Below, in pieces: positions 1 through 8,061 of a stretch of 15,922 nucleotides of DNA. Position 1 is the stretch's first letter. Each line of letters begins with the position of its first letter. This DNA is from Firmicutes bacterium UBA6132 (GTDB lineage: Bacteria; Bacillota_A; Clostridia; Tissierellales; Sedimentibacteraceae). The DNA lies in the NCBI GenBank assembly GCA_002435835.1, contig DIVM01000001.1, positions 1 through 15,922 of the forward strand, read 5' to 3'. The translations under genes were made by a program, and so were the position numbers. A model generated the notes under the pieces. It did no database searches, was not told the origin of the DNA, and saw nothing but the letters and a program-made list of their open reading frames with translations.

Positions 1-1
1 T

Positions 2-73
2 GAAGAATTGTTAGCTAAAAATGGTTTTTATGCAAATCTTTATAATTCTCAGTTTGAAGAAATTTCAGCATAA
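2..73 (+). CDS. C-terminal end of an ABC transporter (exporter-type ATPase/permease), partial
   Basis: Only the last 23 codons and a TAA stop at 71-73 are inside the window; the gene enters from the left edge. The peptide begins EELLAKNGFYANLYNSQFE. In MsbA/LmrA-type ABC exporters the stretch after the H-loop typically reads G-x-H-x-E-L-L, then a Gly-Phe-Tyr, then Y-x-x-Q-F-E near the C terminus, and this peptide fits that well. From family knowledge, such a protein would be a membrane half-transporter that uses ATP to export a lipid, peptide or drug. The substrate cannot be told. A terminator follows at once, so it is probably the last gene of its transcript and not linked to sbcD. The identification rests on a short C-terminal signature only. 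Confidence 0.6.
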   Translation, partial: EELLAKNGFYANLYNSQFEEISA

Positions 74-101
74 AATTAAACTTTATGATTAAACATAACT
101 T

Positions 102-137
102 GCCAGTCAATATTCATTGTTTGACTGGCTTTGTTAT
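102..137 (+). terminator. Rho-independent terminator after the ABC transporter gene
   Basis: A 9-bp perfect stem (GCCAGTCAA at 102-110 with TTGACTGGC at 121-129) and a 10-base loop are followed by TTTGTTATT. It lies 28 bases after the stop codon at 73. Confidence 0.8.
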
Positions 138-205
138 TAATTCTCAAAAATAAATTAATTATTATATAATAAGATTTAACTTTAAATCTGCAGATATTAA
201 TAATT

Positions 206-234
206 TTGAAAAATATAAAATTTAGTAGTATAAT
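206..234 (+). promoter_or_regulatory. Sigma-A-type promoter of sbcDC
   Basis: TTGAAA (206-211) and a perfect TATAAT (229-234) are separated by 17 bases. The -10 box ends 38 bases before the sbcD start. GGAGGA at 261-266 is the ribosome site, 6 bases from the ATG at 273. Confidence 0.7.
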
Positions 235-272
235 AAAGTAATAGTATAAACATCTTTTTTGGAGGAACGTAT

Positions 273-1496
273 ATGAGAATTTTACATACATCGGACTGGC
301 ATTTGGGTAAAAATTTAGAAGGTTATAGTCGCATGGATGAGCAAGAAGCTTTTCTTAATGACTTTATAGATATAGTTAAAAATAATAATATAGATTTAAT
401 AGTAATTGCAGGTGATGTTTACGATGGTCCTAATCCACCTGCAAGAGCAGAAAAAATGTTTTATGATACTTTAAAGAAATTATCTTGTAACGGGGAAAGA
501 TTAACATTAGTTATAGCAGGAAATCATGATAATCCAGACAGACTAATAGCTGCAGGACCATTAGCTAAGGACCATGGAATTATTATGCTTGGCACTCCTA
601 AATCAGTAGTTGATGTTGGAGAATACGGCAATCACAGAATCATAGATTCAGGAGAAGGATTTATAGAAATAGAAATGAATGGTGAAAAAGCTGTAATTCT
701 GTCTGTTCCGTATCCAAGTGAAAAAAGATTGAATGAAGTTTTATATGAAGCTATGGATGATGAAGAGGAAAGATTAAAGTCATATGGTGACAGAATCAAA
801 ATGTTATTTGATTCATTAAAAGAAAAATATAGAGATGATACTATTAATATAGCCGTATCCCATCTTTTTGCAATGGGAAGCGAAGAAGCAGGGTCAGAAA
901 GAAATGTTCAACTTGGGGGAAGTTTTATAGTTGATGGAAGTTGTTTCCCTGATAATGCACAATACGTTGCATTAGGACATGTTCATAAACCACAGATAGT
1001 TCCAGGAACTAAGAAAAAAGCAAGATATGCTGGATCACCTATTCATTACAATAAGAAAGAAATTAGCTTTAAGAAAAAATGTTTTATAGTTGATGTAAAA
1101 TCTGGTGAAGAATGTAATATAGAAGAATTGGAATTAAAAGTGTACAAGCCAATTGAGATATGGAAATGCGAAAGTATTGAATCTGCAATTTTAAAATGTG
1201 AAGAAAATAAAGAAAAGGATTGTTGGGTGTACTTAGAAATTACAACTGATAGATATATAAGAGAAGATGAAATAAAACTCATGAAAAACACTAAAAGCGA
1301 TATTCTTGAAATTACACCTAAAATTATAGTTGAAAATTTAGAAGAAATTGATATAAGTAGTTTTTCAGAAAGATCTTTTGAAGATATTTTTAAAGATTTT
1401 TATATGAAAGAAAGGCAGGTTGAGCCACAAAAAGAAGTGGTAGATATGCTTTTATGCATTTTACAAGAGGGGGAAGAAGATGATGAAGCCAATTAA
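273..1496 (+). CDS. sbcD: SbcD, nuclease subunit of the SbcCD exonuclease
   Basis: This is the 407-aa Mre11-type subunit of the SbcCD complex, a cytoplasmic ATP-dependent double-strand exonuclease and hairpin endonuclease. From family knowledge, SbcCD cleaves long palindromes and DNA ends blocked by protein. The calcineurin-like phosphoesterase motifs that bind the two Mn ions are all visible: D8-W-H10, G47-D48-V-Y-D51, G83-N84-H85-D86, S196-H197 and G235-H236-V-H238. The length is usual for bacterial SbcD. The ATG at 273 is chosen because GGAGGA lies 6 bases upstream and the protein opens with the canonical MRILHTSDWHLG. The last 17 bases overlap the start of sbcC, which implies translational coupling. 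The C-terminal third (from about residue 290) is the less conserved capping and SbcC-contact region. Nothing looks broken. Confidence 0.96.
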   Translation: MRILHTSDWHLGKNLEGYSRMDEQEAFLNDFIDIVKNNNIDLIVIAGDVYDGPNPPARAEKMFYDTLKKLSCNGERLTLVIAGNHDNPDRLIAAGPLAKDHGIIMLGTPKSVVDVGEYGNHRIIDSGEGFIEIEMNGEKAVILSVPYPSEKRLNEVLYEAMDDEEERLKSYGDRIKMLFDSLKEKYRDDTINIAVSHLFAMGSEEAGSERNVQLGGSFIVDGSCFPDNAQYVALGHVHKPQIVPGTKKKARYAGSPIHYNKKEISFKKKCFIVDVKSGEECNIEELELKVYKPIEIWKCESIESAILKCEENKEKDCWVYLEITTDRYIREDEIKLMKNTKSDILEITPKIIVENLEEIDISSFSERSFEDIFKDFYMKERQVEPQKEVVDMLLCILQEGEEDDEAN

Positions 1497-4400
1497 TCTT
1501 AAAATAAAAGGATTGAACAGTTTTATTGATAGTCAGGAAATAAATTTTGAAAAGTTAACTGACAAAGGATTGTTTGGTATATTCGGACCTACGGGAAGTG
1601 GAAAGTCAACAATATTAGATGGAATAACTTTAGCTTTGTATGGAGAAGTAGCAAGAAAAAGTTCTAACTTCATGAATACAAATTGTGATTCTTTAAATGT
1701 TAGCTATGAGTTTCAAATGTCTGAAAAGGAAATAAAGCGCTACAGAATAGACAGGGAATTTAAAAGAGACAATAAAAATGGCGGTATTAAAACAAAGTCG
1801 GTTAAAGTTATAGATATAACATTTGGAAATGAAGAGGTATTAGAAGAAGGTGTAAAGGCTGTAAATGATAAATGTGAAGAAATCATAGGATTAAAACTTG
1901 AAGATTTTACAAGAACTGTTGTTTTGCCTCAAGGGAAATTCAGTGAATTTCTAAAGCTTGAGGGAAAAGAAAGAAGAAACATGCTTGAAAGATTATTCAA
2001 TTTACAAAGATACGGAGATGGCTTGTCATCAAAGTTATCAAATAAAATCAAAGAACAAAGACAAAAGTTTAATTTGCTCGAAGGTGAGCTTAGAGGTTTT
2101 GAAAATATAAGTGAAGAAATTTTAAAAGAAAAAAGAAATGTTTTAACAGAAACAAAAGAGCAATATAAAAACTGCCAAACAAAGCTTGAAACTGCAGAAG
2201 ATGAATTTAATAAAGGAAAAGAATTATGGGACCTTCAAAATGAAATGAAAGTCCAGGAAATCAGAAAAATAAAAATATTAGAAAAAGAACATGAAATAAA
2301 TGAAATCCAAAGAAAATTAATATTTGGCGAAAGTGCTTTTAAAGTTAAACCCTATATTGAAAATTATGAAAGTACTTTAAATCAAATTGAATTAGCTAAA
2401 AAACAGCTTAATTATTTATCAGAACAAGCAGAAATTATTAAAATAGAAAAAGAAAAAATTGAGATTTCATTTGAATCAATTAAATTAAAAAAAGAAACTG
2501 AAGTTCCACAACTAAAAGTCAAGGAACAAAAAATAATAGATGCAATAGAAGAAAGCATTATTTTAAAAGATTTGATAAAGGAAAAAAGTATTTTATCAGA
2601 AGAAATTAAAAAACTTGAAGAAAATTTCTTAGTTGCAAGTAGTAAAATAAAAAATAATGATATATATATTAAAAATATAAGTGATGAAATAAAAAACAGG
2701 GAATTAATATCTGAATCACTAAAAGTAGATGAAGAATACAAGAAAAAAGTAAATGATGGATTAGTTGTCTTAAGTTCATACGAAAAACTTGTAATGCAGA
2801 AAAACACGCTTACTAAGGAAATTAATAAAACTAATTCATATATTGAGGAAACTTTAAAGAACACAGAAATATTATCAAAAGAACTTAATGAAAAGCATAA
2901 TGCAATTTTAGGTGATGAAAAAGCATTAAAAAAACTCATAGATGAATGCCCTGGAGATCAAAGTGCATTATTAAATCTTCAAGAAAATTTAGCCAATGTA
3001 AAAGATAAGTGGAATAAATATAATGAATATAATACTACATTGAATAGTAGTAATAAAAATGTAGAAATACTCAAAAATTTTCTTATGGTAAAGTATGAAT
3101 CTAAGATTGTATTAGAAAATGAAATTAAAGAATTAAATGACAATATAAAAAAAATAGAAACAGAAAATATTGCTCATACACTTAGAAATGCATTAAAAGT
3201 AGGGGAATCATGTCCAGTATGTGGTTCTAAAGATCATCACAAAGAATTAGTTGAAATAATTGATTTAAGTAATTTAGATGAATTGAAAAAAATATTAAAA
3301 AGCAAGGAAGAAAAACTTAATAAATTAACAGTGGAAATAAATAAAGCTCAAGTAAATATTGAAACAGAAACAGCAAATCAAGAAGATAAAGAAATAAAGT
3401 TAGTTGAATTAGGCGAAGATTTTAAAAATTATTCTGTTGAAAAACTCCAAAATGAATTTGATAAATTAAAAATAGATATAAGCAATTACAATACAGAAAA
3501 AAATAATTTAGAAAATAAAATAAAAGTTTTAAATGAAGAAAAAAATAATTTAAATATTAAATATAACAACCAAAACACAATATTAATTCACAATAGAGAA
3601 CTTTTAAAAAAGTTTAATGATGATTTCAAAACAATGCATGATGAATTAGAAATAACAAACAATAAATTATTAGAGTTAAAAAAAGATTTATCAATAGAGG
3701 ATTTCAAAAGCACAAGCGAAGAAATTTATAAAAAAGAAAGAGAAAGAATTAAAATAGAAAATGAAATAAAAATTCTTAGAGAAAATTTAACTAAAGCTCA
3801 AGATTTTAAAGAAAAATTAAACAAAGCGATAGCAGCTATAAGTGAAGAGCTCAGCTCTAAAAACACCGCAGTAATAGAAAAAAATAAAAATATAAAAGAA
3901 AAAGAAGAAAGTATAAAAAATAAGGTTGGAGATGAAAGTAATTTAGAAACTTTTAAAGAACAAATAATTAATGCAATTAAAAATATAGAAAAAGAGTATA
4001 TAACAGCAGAAAGCAACAAAAAACATATAGAAAACCAATTTAATGAGTGCAATGATAAAAAAATATCTTCACAGGGTAACTTGATAAGTTTAAATGAAAG
4101 AATTTTACAAGATAAAAATGCACTTCAAACTGCATTGGATGAACAAGGTTTTAATGATATAAATGACGTTAAAAGTAAATATATTACTAAATCAGAAATA
4201 GATAAATTAAAACCACTAATAGAAGATTACAATTCATCTCTTTCTAAAATAACTATAATGATGGACAACCTCAAAAATAAAATAAACAACAGAAGCCTCA
4301 CAGAAGAAAGATGGCTTGAAATACAAAATATAAAAAATGAAATATCTGAAAAATTAAAACAATTAACAGAAAACAATATTAATTTAGAAACAGAAGTTAA

Positions 4401-4977
4401 AATTGTTGAAGAAAGACTAATTAATAAAAATGATCTTTTAAAGAAAAAAGAAGAACTTGATTATAAACTTAGTATGTTAAGTGATTTAGAAAGCTTATTC
4501 AAAGGAAAAAAATTCGTGGAATTTGTTGCAGCAAATCAGTTAAAATATGTGTCCATGGAAGCATGCAAAAAATTAAAAGAAATAACCAATGGAAATTATG
4601 GATTAGAAGTTGATGAAAACGGTAAGTTTATTATAAGAGATTATAAAAACGGCGGTGCACAAAGGGACGCATCAACATTATCAGGTGGAGAAACATTTGT
4701 TGCATCATTGGCTTTGGCATTAGCTTTATCTGCTCAAATACAGTTAAAAGGTACCGCACCATTAGAATTATTTTTCTTAGATGAAGGATTTGGAACTCTC
4801 GATGACAATCTACTCGAAGTGGTTATGGATTCCCTCGAAAGAATTCACAACGATAAACTGTCAATAGGCATAATAAGCCATGTTGAAACAATTAAAAACA
4901 GGGTACCTGTGAAATTAATCGTTACAGCAGCTGAAGCAGGAATGGGCGGAAGTAAGGTAAGGATTGAGAGAAGCTAA
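1480..4977 (+). CDS. sbcC: SbcC, SMC-like ATPase subunit of the SbcCD exonuclease
   Basis: This 1165-aa Rad50-type protein is the ATPase partner of SbcD. The N-terminal ATPase half carries Walker A, GPTGSGKST at 36-44. Long Lys/Glu/Asn-rich heptad-like coiled coils run from about 180 to 1010. They are interrupted near the middle by a zinc-hook motif, CPVCGSKDHH at 578-587 with C578 and C581, which joins two SbcC arms through a metal. The C-terminal half has the ABC signature LSGGE (1067-1071), Walker B ending FFLDEGFGTLD with D1101-E1102, and the switch SH at 1133-1134. ATG codons at 1480 and 1483 both suit the AGAGGGGG site at 1466-1473; 1480 is taken. The gene overlaps sbcD by 17 bases in another frame. 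It is extremely AT-rich (about 15% G+C in the line at 3481, by hand count), as expected for coiled coil in this genome. Confidence 0.96.
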   Translation: MMKPINLKIKGLNSFIDSQEINFEKLTDKGLFGIFGPTGSGKSTILDGITLALYGEVARKSSNFMNTNCDSLNVSYEFQMSEKEIKRYRIDREFKRDNKNGGIKTKSVKVIDITFGNEEVLEEGVKAVNDKCEEIIGLKLEDFTRTVVLPQGKFSEFLKLEGKERRNMLERLFNLQRYGDGLSSKLSNKIKEQRQKFNLLEGELRGFENISEEILKEKRNVLTETKEQYKNCQTKLETAEDEFNKGKELWDLQNEMKVQEIRKIKILEKEHEINEIQRKLIFGESAFKVKPYIENYESTLNQIELAKKQLNYLSEQAEIIKIEKEKIEISFESIKLKKETEVPQLKVKEQKIIDAIEESIILKDLIKEKSILSEEIKKLEENFLVASSKIKNNDIYIKNISDEIKNRELISESLKVDEEYKKKVNDGLVVLSSYEKLVMQKNTLTKEINKTNSYIEETLKNTEILSKELNEKHNAILGDEKALKKLIDECPGDQSALLNLQENLANVKDKWNKYNEYNTTLNSSNKNVEILKNFLMVKYESKIVLENEIKELNDNIKKIETENIAHTLRNALKVGESCPVCGSKDHHKELVEIIDLSNLDELKKILKSKEEKLNKLTVEINKAQVNIETETANQEDKEIKLVELGEDFKNYSVEKLQNEFDKLKIDISNYNTEKNNLENKIKVLNEEKNNLNIKYNNQNTILIHNRELLKKFNDDFKTMHDELEITNNKLLELKKDLSIEDFKSTSEEIYKKERERIKIENEIKILRENLTKAQDFKEKLNKAIAAISEELSSKNTAVIEKNKNIKEKEESIKNKVGDESNLETFKEQIINAIKNIEKEYITAESNKKHIENQFNECNDKKISSQGNLISLNERILQDKNALQTALDEQGFNDINDVKSKYITKSEIDKLKPLIEDYNSSLSKITIMMDNLKNKINNRSLTEERWLEIQNIKNEISEKLKQLTENNINLETEVKIVEERLINKNDLLKKKEELDYKLSMLSDLESLFKGKKFVEFVAANQLKYVSMEACKKLKEITNGNYGLEVDENGKFIIRDYKNGGAQRDASTLSGGETFVASLALALALSAQIQLKGTAPLELFFLDEGFGTLDDNLLEVVMDSLERIHNDKLSIGIISHVETIKNRVPVKLIVTAAEAGMGGSKVRIERS

Positions 4978-4997
4978 TAATTAGTATAGGTATAAAT

Positions 4998-5046
4998 AAT
5001 AGGAACATAGCAATTTTTATAAAATAAAAGTTGCTATGTTCCTATT
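4998..5046. terminator. Long hairpin between convergent genes, likely bidirectional terminator
   Basis: AATAGGAACATAGCAA (4998-5013) pairs perfectly over 16 bp with its complement at 5031-5046. Four further A-T pairs and one T-G wobble continue inward, leaving a small AT loop. It sits 21 bases after the sbcC stop and 71 bases beyond the end of the convergent histidine kinase gene. The T-run after the stem is weak on both strands, so efficiency is uncertain. Confidence 0.7.
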
Positions 5047-5116
5047 TCTGTCATTAGTGAAAATTACACTTTAGTAAGAGTACAAAATTAACATAAATTT
5101 AATAGTAAAAAGCAAT

Positions 5117-7792
5117 TTAAGAATATATATCAGAAAATTCTATGTTTATCATTTCGATTTTATTGCTCATATTTACTCGACCATTAAAACTTGGATTTTC
5201 TACAGTTTTTACAGGTAATTCAAGTTTAAAAACAGAACCTTTGTCCAGCTCACTTTCAACACTGATTTTACCCCCATGCATTTCTGCAATTACCTGCGAT
5301 AAGCATAAACCAATGCCGCTTCCTTCAGCATATCTGGTTAAGGATTTGTCTGCTTGATAATATTTATCAAATATTAAACTCAAATGTTTTTTATCAATTC
5401 CAATTCCAGTATCTTCAACAGATATTTCAATGATATTACCTTTGTCAGTAACATTTACATATATATTTTCATTTGGCTTGGAAAATTTAATTGCGTTTGA
5501 AAGAAGATTAAGCATTACTCTTTCTAACATCATAGGATCGCAAGCCATAATCTTTTCTTCAATAGTCGTATCAAATATAATATTTAAGTTGTTACTTTTT
5601 GCATATTCTGTAACTGACTCAACAATATTTTCGATAACTTCTACAATATTTTGATTGCTTAAGTTTAGCTTTAAAAATCCTAATTTACTCTTAGACAAAT
5701 CTACAATATTGTTTATAAGTTTAGTAAGCCTGTAACAGTTTTGTTTAATGCTTTTACTGTAGTCAAAAAGCTTTAGCTTGTTTGTTCCTGTCAAATCATT
5801 TTTTAAAAAAAGCTCCATTATTTGATTGGCGGAAAATATAACATTTAAAGGAGTTTTTAGCTCATGTGCTACATTTGTGTAAACTTCATCCTGTATTTTC
5901 AAAGCATTTTCCAATTCTGTTTTTGCCTTTATTTCTTCAGTAATATCTATTCCAATTAATATTACTTCAATAATCTCGTTATTCATTCCCATTACAGGAT
6001 GAAATATATACTTTTGAAATATTTCTTTATTGTCTATATTGTATTTTACTGTTTCATTATAACTTTTACTTTTATTTTTTGATGCATTATGTATTAAGTC
6101 AATAATATTATGATTAAATATTATATTATTAATATTTTTTCCTATTAGGGAAGAATGGGAACCTATATTTGGTATGATTTGTTTAACTAAGAAATAGCCT
6201 TTTTTATTAATGTCAATAATTTCAAGTTCCGGATATTTATACCTGAAAAAACCTAAATCAAGATTTTCGATTATATTGCTTAATGAATCATATTGAGCTT
6301 TATTGTATAAGCTTTCTTCATATTTTATAATTTCGCTTATATCACGAATTACTGAAACACCACAAATAAAATTGTTTTGGAAGTCATAGATGGGAGTGCC
6401 TGTTATCGATATATATTGAACATTGTTATTTATTTTCCTAAAAGCTCTTTTATTCTCAATTTTTTCACCATTAATTAATTTTGATATTGTTAAGTTATCA
6501 AAAGATATTACGCTTCCGTCCATTTCATAATATATATATGTATTTATATCTTCGATATTTATATTTGTTTTGTCATCAATTGAATGTATTTCTCTTGCTT
6601 TTTTATTCATATTGATACATTTGCCGTCTTTGTTAAAAATTATAACTTCATCATTCATATTTTCGATGATTGCTTCTAATTCATACTTTTGTGCTTTAAT
6701 TATTTGGTCTTTTTTAACCTGATCGGTTATATTTCGAATACTGATTAAAGCCTTTTTTATATTGCCATTTTTATCATGGATGGGACTGCCGCTTCCGCTG
6801 AAATAAAATATTCCGTCAGGTCTGTGAGCAATGAATTTTTGTTCTTTTATTTTTTCGCCATTTAAAATTTTATATTCATTAAAATCCCCAAGTTCTAATG
6901 GGTTTCCTTCAAAATCATAATATTTGGTATATTTTAACGAGTCCCCTGTTTTAACAATAGAATCAGGATTGTAAACAACTTCATTTATTTTTTTGTTCAA
7001 TTTAGTTATGTAAAAATCCTTATCAACGGTGTATAAACCATCGTGTATATTTTCTATAATAGCTTCTAATTCATCCTTTTGCTCTTTTATAATGTTGCTA
7101 CTGACAATTTTTTCTGTCACGTCTTTTAATGTATGAACTATATATTTTATTTTTTCTGAAACAAAAATAGGAACAAAGGAAACATCAAAATATTTTGTTT
7201 CATTATTACAATTTAAAATTTTCATTTCTTCGCAAAAATACGGCTCTTTATTTTCTGTTATTTGCATAATGATTTGTTCAAAAATACTTTTTCTATATTC
7301 CATGGGTAATATTTCTTTAATACTAAGACCAAATGAATTATTTATATGTATAGAAGGAGGAATTATTGAATCAAATAATTGCTGATTTGATTTTAAAAGA
7401 ATTAAATCAGGAAATGATAAAATTGCTGTTCCTGTTTTATTATTGGAAAGCATTGAGCCTACATACTGAAATCTGTCTTTCATACTTGAATTTGGTGTTT
7501 CTTTAAAAAAATAAATTAGTTCATTTTCTGAAAGAGCTTTCTTGTGAATTAATACTTCTAAAGGCTCATTTTCTTTTGTAAATATAAAAACTTCGCAACA
7601 GCCTTCAATATTTTCAAGGCAAACTTGTTTGTTTATTTTTAAAATTTTATTTATATATTCAAGTGATTTGCCTGACAATTCTTCTTTCGAATAACCTATT
7701 AGTTTTTCAAATTCATTGCTTAATTTTATAACTATATTATTTTTTAAATGCACAAATGGCATTGAAACTTTTCTATTGATATCAAGATACAC
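5117..7792 (-). CDS. Soluble multi-PAS sensor histidine kinase, orphan
   Basis: This 891-aa protein has no membrane segment or signal peptide, so it should sense an intracellular cue. About five PAS/PAC units precede the kinase core: roughly 10-95, 115-235, 243-365, 373-490 and 500-630. Units three and four look like a tandem duplication, because both start with an ELEAIIEN linker, at residues 243 and 373. The HisKA dimerisation domain has the phospho-acceptor in AHELKTPL (H643). The HATPase domain shows N766 in the N box (LLSNAIKF), DTGIGI from D794 (G1) and GSGIGL (G2), then a tail of about 26 residues. The start is a GTG at 7792 with GGGGG at 7800-7804 upstream on the minus strand. No receiver domain is fused and no response-regulator gene lies in the window. 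The gene is divergent from the first sigma-54 activator; a functional link is possible but unproven. Confidence 0.9.
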   Translation of the reverse strand: MYLDINRKVSMPFVHLKNNIVIKLSNEFEKLIGYSKEELSGKSLEYINKILKINKQVCLENIEGCCEVFIFTKENEPLEVLIHKKALSENELIYFFKETPNSSMKDRFQYVGSMLSNNKTGTAILSFPDLILLKSNQQLFDSIIPPSIHINNSFGLSIKEILPMEYRKSIFEQIIMQITENKEPYFCEEMKILNCNNETKYFDVSFVPIFVSEKIKYIVHTLKDVTEKIVSSNIIKEQKDELEAIIENIHDGLYTVDKDFYITKLNKKINEVVYNPDSIVKTGDSLKYTKYYDFEGNPLELGDFNEYKILNGEKIKEQKFIAHRPDGIFYFSGSGSPIHDKNGNIKKALISIRNITDQVKKDQIIKAQKYELEAIIENMNDEVIIFNKDGKCINMNKKAREIHSIDDKTNINIEDINTYIYYEMDGSVISFDNLTISKLINGEKIENKRAFRKINNNVQYISITGTPIYDFQNNFICGVSVIRDISEIIKYEESLYNKAQYDSLSNIIENLDLGFFRYKYPELEIIDINKKGYFLVKQIIPNIGSHSSLIGKNINNIIFNHNIIDLIHNASKNKSKSYNETVKYNIDNKEIFQKYIFHPVMGMNNEIIEVILIGIDITEEIKAKTELENALKIQDEVYTNVAHELKTPLNVIFSANQIMELFLKNDLTGTNKLKLFDYSKSIKQNCYRLTKLINNIVDLSKSKLGFLKLNLSNQNIVEVIENIVESVTEYAKSNNLNIIFDTTIEEKIMACDPMMLERVMLNLLSNAIKFSKPNENIYVNVTDKGNIIEISVEDTGIGIDKKHLSLIFDKYYQADKSLTRYAEGSGIGLCLSQVIAEMHGGKISVESELDKGSVFKLELPVKTVENPSFNGRVNMSNKIEMINIEFSDIYS

Positions 7793-7850
7793 AATTAGTC
7801 CCCCTAAATTAAAATTCTACAAATTTAGACTTATTAGTTTAATTTTTAAT

Positions 7851-7879
7851 ATTATATACTATATTGAAAACATTTGCAA
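7851..7879 (-). promoter_or_regulatory. Sigma-A-type promoter of the histidine kinase gene
   Basis: On the minus strand TTGCAA (7879-7874) and TATAAT (7856-7851) are 17 bases apart. The -10 box lies 58 bases before the GTG start at 7792. Confidence 0.55.
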
Positions 7880-7933
7880 AAATAAATTTCAACAAAATAA
7901 GACAAAAATTATAAATTGAATTGGTAAATAGAA

Positions 7934-7948
7934 TCATCAATATGATGA
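7934..7948. promoter_or_regulatory. Palindrome in the divergent promoter region, candidate operator
   Basis: TCATCAATATGATGA has two 6-bp arms around a 3-base centre. It lies between the two divergent promoters, about 40 bases upstream of the -35 box of the first activator gene. A binding role is inferred only from symmetry and position. Confidence 0.3.
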
Positions 7949-7971
7949 ACAGTGTATAAATGTATATAATT

Positions 7972-8008
7972 TAACTAATATTAAAGAGTTTACGTATTTT
8001 ATTAGTTA
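7972..8008. promoter_or_regulatory. 9-bp inverted repeat spanning the activator-gene promoter, candidate operator
   Basis: TAACTAATA (7972-7980) is repeated inverted as TATTAGTTA (8000-8008). The space between the arms contains the -35 box, and the right arm lies between the -35 and -10 boxes. A protein bound to both arms would block this promoter, so autorepression is a reasonable guess. Confidence 0.35.
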
Positions 8009-8017
8009 TGCTATAAT
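7989..8017 (+). promoter_or_regulatory. Sigma-A-type promoter of the first sigma-54 activator gene
   Basis: TTTACG (7989-7994) and a perfect TATAAT (8012-8017) are 17 bases apart. The -10 box is 44 bases upstream of the ATG at 8062. The second activator gene probably shares this transcript, since only 51 bases separate the two genes. Confidence 0.55.
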
Positions 8018-8061
8018 TATACACATATATTTAAACCCTTAACAAATGAGAGGTGTTTTTA

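Noticed and set aside
2412..2939. Minus-strand open frame of 175 codons inside sbcC
   Set aside because: It is Phe/Ser/Ile-rich, antisense to coiled-coil coding sequence, and lies entirely within a well-supported gene.
273..4977. sbcDC read as part of a defence island
   Set aside because: SbcCD is a common housekeeping DNA-repair pair, the motifs are ordinary, and no restriction, toxin, CRISPR or phage gene lies beside it.
8053..8061. Upstream GTG as start of activator 1
   Set aside because: This GTG is part of the ribosome site GAGAGGTG; the ATG at 8062 has proper spacing. The same reasoning rejects GTG 12294 for the symporter in favour of ATG 12303.
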